14,819 nt of DNA from an uncultured Clostridia bacterium (GTDB taxonomy: Bacteria; Bacillota; Clostridia; Saccharofermentanales; DTU023): contig CAMYEY010000030.1 of the NCBI GenBank assembly GCA_947254895.1, forward strand, positions 1-14,819, written 5' to 3'. How positions within the stretch are numbered: the first letter of the stretch is position 1; every line of letters starts with the position of its first letter. Under the pieces are notes generated by a model. It ran no database searches. It was not told the origin of the DNA and saw only the letters and a list, made by a program, of their open reading frames with translations. This document shows, one piece after another, positions 7,242-13,402 of the stretch. A program made the translations under genes and the position numbers.

Positions 7242-7250
7242 AGCAACTAG

Positions 7251-7278
7251 ATGTTAACACATTATGAATGAAATGCAA
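7251..7278 (-). promoter_or_regulatory. Predicted promoter of the LacI-family regulator gene
   Basis: On the minus strand, TTGCAT (7278-7273) and TAACAT (7256-7251) are separated by 16 bp. They match the -35 and -10 consensus at 4 of 6 and 4 of 6 positions. Transcription would start near 7244, immediately before the tandem operator. The -10 overlaps a small palindrome, TGTTAACA. Confidence 0.45.
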
Positions 7279-7286
7279 TGTAGCTA

Positions 7287-7306
7287 TCGCTTTTTCGTTA
7301 AAGCGA
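7287..7306. promoter_or_regulatory. 20-bp dyad upstream of the regulator promoter
   Basis: TCGCTTT (7287-7293) and AAAGCGA (7300-7306) are perfect 7-bp arms around TTCGTT. The dyad lies about 50 bp upstream of the predicted transcription start of the regulator gene. No U-run follows on either strand, so it is more likely a protein-binding site than a terminator. It is not a clear catabolite-response element. Confidence 0.4.
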
Positions 7307-7373
7307 CAAAATTCGAGCGAGTCTCTTATGCACTCTGCACAAAGTCCCTTTAGTCATCTCGTCCTAAAAAGCC

Positions 7374-7385
7374 GTAACAAGTTAC
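7374..7385. promoter_or_regulatory. Possible auxiliary operator (GTAAC dyad with 2-bp spacer)
   Basis: GTAAC-AA-GTTAC has the same 5-bp half-sites as the tandem operator but with two extra central bases. It begins 3 nt after the HIT gene stop codon. It may be a secondary site for the same regulator, about 144 bp from the perfect palindrome, or a weak hairpin at the end of the HIT transcript. Confidence 0.25.
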
Positions 7386-7388
7386 AAA

Positions 7389-7736
7389 TTAGAGTATAGT
7401 AACAGGTAATTTCTCACCACCAATGAGGTGAAAATGGAGGTGCATAACGGTCTGGCCTGCATCCTCACCATTATTGGTAATCAGGCGGAAACCCTCACCT
7501 GTCTTATATTGGTCAGCAACAGCTGCCACAGCTTCTGTTACAGCAGCCATAATTTCTCCCCTTTGAGGATGTTTTGCTAAGCTATAAATGGATGTCACAT
7601 GAATTTTAGGGACGATCAGGACATGGACTCTTGCGACCGGGTTAAGGTCAGGAAAAGCCACCACATAGTCGTTTTCAAAAATAATATTAGAAGCCAATTC
7701 TCCTTTGATGATTTTACAAAAAATACAATCTGTCAT
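7389..7736 (-). CDS. hinT: HIT-family (Hint-like) nucleotide-binding protein / purine nucleoside phosphoramidase
   Basis: This 115-residue cytoplasmic protein has the usual size of the Hint branch of the histidine triad superfamily. It starts MTDCIFCKIIKGE, with the CxxC pair at residues 4 and 7. FPDLNPVARVHVLIVPKIH follows at 28-46, and the triad HLHFHL has His99, His101 and His103. Family members hydrolyse adenosine phosphoramidates and related acyl-AMP adducts, including aminoacyl-AMPs made by tRNA synthetases. That makes its position just downstream of alaS suggestive, though not proof of a link. AGGAGG precedes the ATG. It appears to have its own promoter beside the alaS terminator. Confidence 0.95.
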   Translation of the reverse strand: MTDCIFCKIIKGELASNIIFENDYVVAFPDLNPVARVHVLIVPKIHVTSIYSLAKHPQRGEIMAAVTEAVAAVADQYKTGEGFRLITNNGEDAGQTVMHLHFHLIGGEKLPVTIL

Positions 7737-7768
7737 TTTATCTCCTCCTAGCCGAAACTTTTCTTTTT

Positions 7769-7777
7769 ATTATAACA
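7769..7777 (-). promoter_or_regulatory. Extended -10 promoter of the HIT gene
   Basis: The minus strand reads TGT-TATAAT, a perfect extended -10 about 32 bp before the start codon. It lies at the U-run end of the alaS terminator, and its -35 region would fall inside the terminator hairpin, where no good hexamer is seen. Confidence 0.5.
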
Positions 7778-7802
7778 AAAAGCCGGGCCCTTCGACCCGG
7801 CT
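7777..7802 (-). terminator. Rho-independent terminator of alaS
   Basis: The stem AGCCGGG / CCCGGCT (7 bp, mostly GC) encloses an 8-nt loop at 7788-7795. On the minus strand the stem ends in a run of five T bases. It lies 27 nt beyond the alaS stop codon, in the expected orientation. Confidence 0.85.
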
Positions 7803-7828
7803 GAAGTTTTAAACCACCTAACTGGTAA

Positions 7829-10483
7829 TTATATCGCTTGGAGCTTATCTTTTATCAGGTCAAAGGCTACTTCAATCTTAGAAGCATCTTTTCCCCCAGC
7901 TTGGGCCATATCGGGCCTACCACCGCCGCCACCGCCAGTGACTTTGGCAGCTTCCTTGATCAACTGTCCGGCATGGACGCCTTGTTTAACAGCTGATTCG
8001 GTTGCCATGATAAGCCAGACCACTTTTCCTTCATTAGCTGCTGCCAGGGCAACCAACAAGGCTTGGTCTTGAAAATGGTCTCTTATCTTATCTCCGGTTT
8101 GCCTAAGCTGGTCAGCATCAACAGACTCAAGTTTAGCTGTAACTAGCTTAAACTTGCCAACATCCTGGACATCATCTAAAAGCCTATCTGCAAATCCTGC
8201 CATCTCCTTAGCCTTAATTGAAGCTAATTCTTTTTCGATCTCTTTTTGCTTAGTTTGGAGCTGCTCTACTCGGCTGAGAATGGCATCCGGACCGGTTTTT
8301 AGCTGACCGGAAAGATCGTGAATTAAATTTTGATCGGCTACAGTTTGGTCATAAGCAGCTTGTCCTGTTACCGCTTCAATTCTTCTGACACCTGCTGCTG
8401 AACCGGTTTCTGAAAGAATTCTGAGAGAGCCAAGTTGTGAACTATGACTGAGGTGGGTGCCCCCGCAAAGCTCTTTACTAAAATCGCCAACTGAGACAAC
8501 CCTGACCTTATCAGCATATTTTTCACCAAAAAGAGCCCTCGCCCCACTTGCTTTGGCCTCATTCAAGTCCATAACCTGGGTAGAAACAGGTAAATCAGCA
8601 AGAATGACCTTATTGCAGATTGCTTCAATTTCACGCAATTCAGACTCGGCTACAGGCTGGTAATGTTTAAAATCAAAGCGCAAACGGTCAGGCTCAACCA
8701 AGGAACCGGCCTGGTCAACATGGTTACCCAAGACCTGGTGGAGAGCCTGGTGGAGAATGTGGGTACCGGTATGGTTACGTTCAGTCGCCAAGCGTGTTTC
8801 AGGATTAACTTTAAAGGTTAAGTGGTCACCACTATGAACTTGACCGGACACTACTTTAGCCTGGTGGATAAAGATCTTATTAGGATTTTTTGTGACAGTT
8901 GAAACCTCGAGCCGACAATCGGGGCCCTCAATCCATCCTTGGTCACCAACCTGTCCTCCAGATTCCGCATAGAAAGGAGTCCGGTTACTGATCAAAAGTA
9001 CCGGCTCACCGGTCATGGCTGATTCAACAGTCGTTAAACCCCGTTCATCGCTTTGCAAGAGGTAAAGAACATCTCCTTCGGCCTCTAAGTCTTCATAACC
9101 CAAAAAGTCTGTCGGTTTGCTCTGGTCAACAACATCTGGCAGGGAATGTACATCCCAGGCTGAATCGGTATTTTCCAGGGTCGCCTTGCGGGCCCTAGCC
9201 TTTTGCTCATGCATCAAGACTTGGAAAGCCTCCAGGTCAACAGCTAAATCTTGCTCAGCAGCGATCTCTTTAGTGAGATCCAGAGGAAAACCGAATGTAT
9301 CATGAAGTTTAAAGACCTGGTCCCCGGTAAGACTGCTTTTCCCCTGGGCTTTAGCCTCCTTGATGTAGGTATCTAGAATCTCTGAGCCCTGCTTGATCGT
9401 CTTGGCAAAGGCTTTTTCCTCATTTGCTATGACTCTGATAATATAATCGTAACGATCAGCCAAGTCAGGGTAAGCTGATTTAGATTGACTAATCACCACA
9501 TCTGCAAGTTCAGTCAAAAAGATATCTTCAATTCCTAATTTTTTACCATAGCGGGCAGCCCTGCGAATCAAACGACGGAGAACATACCCTCTCCTTTCAT
9601 TAGATGGCTCAATTCCATCAGAAATCATCATAACAGTCGACCTGATATGGTCTGTTATCACCCTGATCGCAACGTCATGGTCTTTATCGTCACCATACTT
9701 CACACCGGCCATCTGGCAAACTTTATCAAGCACTGCCTTAACTGTATCAACCTCAAAAATAGATCCGGCATCTTGCATAATGGAAGCTAACCGTTCCAGG
9801 CCACAACCTGTATCGATGTTTTTCTGTTTTAAAGGCAGGTAGTTTCCAGCTTCATCGCGGTCAAATTGGGTGAAAACCAGGTTCCAAAACTCAATAAAGC
9901 GGTCACACTCACAACCGACTGTGCAATTAGGATCACCGCAGCCATAAGCCTCCCCACGGTCAAAGTAGAGCTCAGAACAGGGGCCACAAGGACCGGTGCC
10001 ATGCTCCCAAAAGTTATCAGCCTTACCAAAGCGAAAAATTCTAGCAGGGTCAAGACCAATCTTATTGTGCCAGATGTCATAAGCCTCGTCGTCATCTTCA
10101 TAGATAGTTACATAGAGGCGGTCTTCTGGCATCTCTAGAACCTTGGTACAAAATTCCCAAGCCCAGCTAATCGCATCATTTTTGAAATAATCTCCAAAAG
10201 AAAAGTTGCCCAGCATTTCAAAGAAAGTACCATGCCTTGCTGTAAAACCTACATTTTCAATATCCTGGGTTCTAACACACTTTTGGCAAGTTGTGACCCT
10301 CAGTGCCGGCGGCTTTTCTGCACCGGTAAAATAGGGTTTTAAGGGAGTCATTCCGGCATTAATCAACAAAATCGAGGGATCGTTTTTCGGGATTAAGGAA
10401 AAACTTGGTAAGCGATAATGACCTTTGGACTCAAAAAAACTAAGGTATTTCTCGCGAATTTCATTTAAGCCTAGTGCTTTCAT
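7829..10483 (-). CDS. alaS: Alanyl-tRNA synthetase
   Basis: This 884-residue class II synthetase charges tRNA-Ala in the cytoplasm. The length and domain order are complete. The catalytic core has motif 2 around RVTTCQKCVRTQDIENVG (62-79) and motif 3 GCGLER at 226-231. The tRNA-recognition domain contains RRLIRRAARYGKKLG. The editing domain has the zinc-binding pairs His571/His575 (NHTGTH) and Cys673/His677 (CGGTH). A coiled-coil-like stretch spans about 735-760, and the C-Ala domain has the glycine run and RPDMAQAGG near 850-864. The Cys-rich stretch at 166-193 is, from family knowledge, normal for clostridial enzymes. AAGGAG lies 9 nt before the ATG. The roughly 90-nt leader after the preceding terminator holds a possible -10 (TATAAA, 10559-10554) but no T-box consensus. 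Confidence 0.98.
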   Translation of the reverse strand: MKALGLNEIREKYLSFFESKGHYRLPSFSLIPKNDPSILLINAGMTPLKPYFTGAEKPPALRVTTCQKCVRTQDIENVGFTARHGTFFEMLGNFSFGDYFKNDAISWAWEFCTKVLEMPEDRLYVTIYEDDDEAYDIWHNKIGLDPARIFRFGKADNFWEHGTGPCGPCSELYFDRGEAYGCGDPNCTVGCECDRFIEFWNLVFTQFDRDEAGNYLPLKQKNIDTGCGLERLASIMQDAGSIFEVDTVKAVLDKVCQMAGVKYGDDKDHDVAIRVITDHIRSTVMMISDGIEPSNERRGYVLRRLIRRAARYGKKLGIEDIFLTELADVVISQSKSAYPDLADRYDYIIRVIANEEKAFAKTIKQGSEILDTYIKEAKAQGKSSLTGDQVFKLHDTFGFPLDLTKEIAAEQDLAVDLEAFQVLMHEQKARARKATLENTDSAWDVHSLPDVVDQSKPTDFLGYEDLEAEGDVLYLLQSDERGLTTVESAMTGEPVLLISNRTPFYAESGGQVGDQGWIEGPDCRLEVSTVTKNPNKIFIHQAKVVSGQVHSGDHLTFKVNPETRLATERNHTGTHILHQALHQVLGNHVDQAGSLVEPDRLRFDFKHYQPVAESELREIEAICNKVILADLPVSTQVMDLNEAKASGARALFGEKYADKVRVVSVGDFSKELCGGTHLSHSSQLGSLRILSETGSAAGVRRIEAVTGQAAYDQTVADQNLIHDLSGQLKTGPDAILSRVEQLQTKQKEIEKELASIKAKEMAGFADRLLDDVQDVGKFKLVTAKLESVDADQLRQTGDKIRDHFQDQALLVALAAANEGKVVWLIMATESAVKQGVHAGQLIKEAAKVTGGGGGGRPDMAQAGGKDASKIEVAFDLIKDKLQAI

Positions 10484-10573
10484 CTATCTTATCTCCTTGC
10501 CTTGGTTCGGCCAGTCATTCTGTCTAAAGCAACTGGAAACAAACAGGCCCTTATTTATATTCTTAAATTTGCT

Positions 10574-10622
10574 AAAAAAATAAGCTGAGACCTACTATAG
10601 TGCAATATTAAATCTCAGCTTA
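10574..10622 (-). terminator. Rho-independent terminator after the pseudophosphatase gene
   Basis: Perfect 10-bp arms TAAGCTGAGA (10581-10590) and TCTCAGCTTA (10613-10622) flank a long 22-nt loop. Seven T bases follow on the minus strand (10580-10574). It lies 28 nt beyond the stop codon of the upstream gene and insulates alaS from it. The loop is longer than usual. Confidence 0.8.
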
Positions 10623-10649
10623 GGACTAATCTATTAGATCATTCAGGAC

Positions 10650-12521
10650 CTATTTTTTTAAATAATCTCCAAGGATATATGCTTCGGTTCCATTGGATGT
10701 TTTAACTTTATACCAATTGTTATCAGCCGCTTCTATGATCTCGACAGTTTCGTTTTCATCATAGACACCGATGATATCCGTATTGGTGCTGGGACCCTGT
10801 CTCATATTAACACCGGAAGCTGAAACCTTGACTTTACCGCTAAGAGCACCTGAGCCGGCGCGATTTATATCCCGAGGCTCATTATCTTCAGAATGTTCGC
10901 CACCGGAACCAAGTCTATCCGGCCGGTCAGTCCTGCTGGTGGACAATTCCGAACGCTCACTGGTTGTGACCTCCTCGCGGATCTTGGTCTTGACGTCTTC
11001 TTCTTTGGTGGTTTCGACAGTAACCTCTGTCGGTTTAGTCGCATCAGGCTTTTTGCTGTCATCTTTCTTTAAGAAAGTCATCCTTGCAATAGCATAAAGA
11101 CAAGCAACAATGATCAAGCCTAAGACAACATATAGAATAATCCGGCCAACCTGTGAGCCCTTGTCCTCGTTATCGTAAAGTCCAAAATCATCATCTTCAT
11201 CATAGTAATCTTTATGTGGATTTCTGCGGCCACGGCCACGCCTTGGCTGATCATCTTCCCAGTCATCACTATAATCATCATACTGGCCATGGTTAGACAT
11301 TTCAGCATAGCCATCATCGACATACTGCTGACCACCGGAAAAATCATCATCTCCACCTGAATTAGTGGTGACAATAGGTTCGAAGACGGGGAGGTCCTCC
11401 TGACCATGGTGTGCTCTTGCACCCTGGTCATGTGGCCTTCTCTGTGTCCGTTGACCCTGATGGGCATGAACCTGGCTACTTGTGGTGTCGGGGGTCTGAC
11501 TTGCAGCAGCGTTATAGTCCGGTTTAAAGGGATCATCAGAAGCCGGCTCTTGGTAGGTTTCCTGATGATAGTTATCTGCCACCTGGTGACTGTTGTTTGT
11601 TGGATAATCAGGTTTAAAAGCAGCATCTTCATCAACCGTCGCCTTTTCTCCTGCCGTTTGACTGACATTGATCGGCTCATAACGGGTGGTTGCTTGACTT
11701 GGGACTTCAGACTGGAAGGGAGCAATGTTTAACTTGCTAGTTTTATCAGCCGGAATTACATCATCAATCCTAATTAAGAGAACCTGCATCGGAGCATTGT
11801 CGTTACCAGCCCTTGCTGCATCAATGATATCAGCTGCAGCATCGCTAATTTCAGTCTGCTCATAAAGGTTGCTGATGACCTCCCTCTGACCGGCAGCTTC
11901 CAAAACCTCTTTATTACAGAGCAGGATGATATCACCGGCCTGCACCTGGGCAATATTTGAGTAGCGGATAGTTCCGGCCACACCTGCAGCAAAATCCATC
12001 ATATGGTCGACAGCGTTACCATGGTAATCCGCATTAACAAAATCGTAGTCAAAATTAGTTAAAGGATAAAGGGCACTATTACGATAAAGGAAAGCACAAG
12101 CATTTCCCCGAGTAACAGCCGCAATCTCAGCTTCTTTCAGGATAATGCCGGCAAAATAGGACTGTCTGATTCCCTCACGCGATATGGTTGCCCGGCCACC
12201 AACCTCGACTGCACAATCTGCCAAATCATTGATTTCATTATCAATTTTATCTGTACTTTGCTTGACCGCTTCGGTCATTTGCTGTAAAGCCGAAACCGTT
12301 GCTGAACCTTGATTGTTAAAGTCAAAATCATTGGTAGCAAAAACAGCATAGAAAAATCCTCTATCCTCACCAGTGCTTGATATATCGGCACCATGTTCTT
12401 CGCGTTTTCTTGCCAACCTACCGTCTAAATAGAAAGAATCTTTCACATTTTCATCCGGTCTGCCATCAACAATTAAGCTTGCTGATATCCTGGTAGTTGC
12501 AAAACGTGAACCTTTTGCCAT
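10650..12521 (-). CDS. Membrane-anchored PP2C-like pseudophosphatase with extracellular SH3b domain
   Basis: This protein has 623 residues. Residues 1-255 follow the plan of PP2C Ser/Thr phosphatases: PDENVKDSFYLD at the start, FYAVFATND near 57-65, TRGNACAFLYRNSALYPLT at 137-155, AGDIILLCNKEVL at 195-207 and GNDNAPMQVLLIRI at 239-252. Active enzymes have DGMGG, GDSR, SDG and DN at the last four. Here the DG pair is absent, GDSR is GNAC and SDG is NKE; Asp28 and the final Asp241-Asn242 remain. Metal binding should be impaired, so catalysis is doubtful (inference). A 200-residue Gln/Asp/Ser-rich linker repeats FKPDY (302-306, 332-336) and ends in Arg- and Asp-rich clusters. One transmembrane helix spans about 459-481, then a Thr/Glu/Lys stalk, then an SH3b domain at 562-623 (VNMRQGPSTNTDIIGVYDENE). 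The SH3b part is probably outside, facing the cell wall. AGGAGG precedes the ATG; it has its own promoter and terminator. Confidence 0.75.
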   Translation of the reverse strand: MAKGSRFATTRISASLIVDGRPDENVKDSFYLDGRLARKREEHGADISSTGEDRGFFYAVFATNDFDFNNQGSATVSALQQMTEAVKQSTDKIDNEINDLADCAVEVGGRATISREGIRQSYFAGIILKEAEIAAVTRGNACAFLYRNSALYPLTNFDYDFVNADYHGNAVDHMMDFAAGVAGTIRYSNIAQVQAGDIILLCNKEVLEAAGQREVISNLYEQTEISDAAADIIDAARAGNDNAPMQVLLIRIDDVIPADKTSKLNIAPFQSEVPSQATTRYEPINVSQTAGEKATVDEDAAFKPDYPTNNSHQVADNYHQETYQEPASDDPFKPDYNAAASQTPDTTSSQVHAHQGQRTQRRPHDQGARAHHGQEDLPVFEPIVTTNSGGDDDFSGGQQYVDDGYAEMSNHGQYDDYSDDWEDDQPRRGRGRRNPHKDYYDEDDDFGLYDNEDKGSQVGRIILYVVLGLIIVACLYAIARMTFLKKDDSKKPDATKPTEVTVETTKEEDVKTKIREEVTTSERSELSTSRTDRPDRLGSGGEHSEDNEPRDINRAGSGALSGKVKVSASGVNMRQGPSTNTDIIGVYDENETVEIIEAADNNWYKVKTSNGTEAYILGDYLKK

Positions 12522-12576
12522 AATTTTCCTCCTAATACAGTAAAAATACTATATTTAAAAATCTTCTATAAACTTA

Positions 12577-12604
12577 AATATACCATAGTATAATAGCACA
12601 TCAA
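12577..12604 (-). promoter_or_regulatory. Promoter of the pseudophosphatase gene, overlapping the ispD stop codon
   Basis: On the minus strand, the -35-like TTGATG (12604-12599) includes the TGA stop of ispD. After 16 bp comes the extended -10 TGG-TATATT (12585-12577). Transcription would start near 12570, about 50 nt before the ATG at 12521. No terminator follows ispD, so read-through from radA-ispD may add to expression. Confidence 0.5.
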
Positions 12605-13329
12605 CTCAGCTTCTCCAACAACTTTTCTGCGACTGCTAGGTCCTCAGGATGGGTTATTTTAATATTATCACGCTCCCCGGGACAAATTTGAACAGCTATA
12701 CCTGCATGGGACAAAAGAGATATATCATCCGTTCCTTGGAAACCATCAAGTTCAGCTTTGAGGTAAGCTGCCCTAAGCTGGCTGAACAGGGCCCCCTGTG
12801 GAGTTTGACAGGCTACTAGGCTAGTGCGGTCAGGACTTGCAACAACCTCTCCCTCGGGTCCAACCTGGTGAATGGTATCGGTGACCGGGACCGCTAAAGC
12901 GGAACCTTGCCCACCCTCGCTGATCAACCTAATACACCGACGGATAGAGTCCGGCCTCACTAAACAGCGAGCCCCATCGTGAACCAGGCATACTGTTCGG
13001 TCTTCCCTGCCTTGGTTGGCACCTAAAAAATAATGATTAGCGATATAGGATAGGCCTAGACCAACCGACTCTTGCCTACTGGATCCCCCTTTGACCAGTA
13101 CAAGCTTGCCCGAGGTCTCTGTCAGATCCGCTAAGTGTGCCTCCATAGCAGCAAGTTCTTTTTCAGCCACCATAATATACAGTTGTTTCACTTCTTGTAT
13201 TTTTAAGAATAACTTAACCGTCCGCCTGATAACAGATTCCCCATCTAATTCCAAAAAAGCCTTGTTAACAGGACTTTTCATCCGCCTTGATAGGCCCGCT
13301 GCAGCAATAATAACAATTAGGTCATCCAT
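12601..13329 (-). CDS. ispD: 2-C-methyl-D-erythritol 4-phosphate cytidylyltransferase (MEP pathway)
   Basis: This 242-residue cytoplasmic enzyme joins CTP and methylerythritol phosphate in isoprenoid precursor synthesis by the MEP pathway. Motifs run in order: VIIAAAGLSRRM nucleotide-binding loop with the downstream Lys in NKAF, CLVHDGARCLV, ALAVPVTDTI, DRTSLVACQTPQGA, GTDDISLLSHAG and NIKITHPEDL near the end. The family commonly has KQ at the NKAF site and HDAAR at HDGAR, so two small departures occur in the active-site loops. The start at 13329 is preferred because GGAGG lies 8 nt upstream; an ATG 24 bp earlier (13353) has only AAGGGG in front and would add eight unneeded residues. It follows radA by 73 bp. 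The ispF gene that often follows is absent. Confidence 0.93.
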   Translation of the reverse strand: MDDLIVIIAAAGLSRRMKSPVNKAFLELDGESVIRRTVKLFLKIQEVKQLYIMVAEKELAAMEAHLADLTETSGKLVLVKGGSSRQESVGLGLSYIANHYFLGANQGREDRTVCLVHDGARCLVRPDSIRRCIRLISEGGQGSALAVPVTDTIHQVGPEGEVVASPDRTSLVACQTPQGALFSQLRAAYLKAELDGFQGTDDISLLSHAGIAVQICPGERDNIKITHPEDLAVAEKLLEKLS

Positions 13330-13337
13330 AACTTTCG

Positions 13338-13342
13338 CCTCC
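13338..13342 (-). promoter_or_regulatory. Ribosome binding site deciding the ispD start
   Basis: GGAGG on the minus strand lies 8 nt before the ATG at 13329. It supports that start over the upstream in-frame ATG at 13353. Confidence 0.6.
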
Positions 13343-13366
13343 GGTATAAACATAAGCCATCCCCTT

Positions 13367-13389
13367 AAACCTACTCAAACGCTAGGTTT
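13367..13389. repeat. Inverted repeat between radA and ispD
   Basis: AAACCTA (13367-13373) and TAGGTTT (13383-13389) are perfect 7-bp arms around a 9-nt loop. The stem is AT-leaning and has no U-run, so it is not a convincing terminator. It could be a processing or weak attenuation structure, or chance. Confidence 0.3.
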
Positions 13390-13402
13390 GCCAGGGGGTC
13401 TG

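Noticed and set aside
7184..7246. Upstream extension of the LacI-family regulator to an earlier start
   Set aside because: It would translate through the tandem operator and add 21 residues before the helix-turn-helix. The ATG at 7183 has a ribosome binding site and fits the family N-terminus.
7287..7306. Dyad as the HIT gene terminator
   Set aside because: The arms pair well, but no T-run follows on the minus strand and it lies about 80 nt past the stop codon.
9905..9988. Cysteine-rich insert in AlaRS as a novel zinc site
   Set aside because: From family knowledge, the same Cys pattern is common in clostridial alanyl-tRNA synthetases, so it is not unusual here.
10484..10649. T-box riboswitch in front of alaS
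   Set aside because: Clostridial alaS genes can have T-boxes, but the conserved AGGGTGG-ACCGCG-type antiterminator sequence is absent. The hairpin present is simply a terminator for the preceding gene.
11120..11725. 201-codon open frame opposite in phase to the pseudophosphatase linker
   Set aside because: It is on the same strand in another frame of a low-complexity region, rich in Met, Ile and Arg, with no domain signature. It is a by-product of the linker's codon composition.
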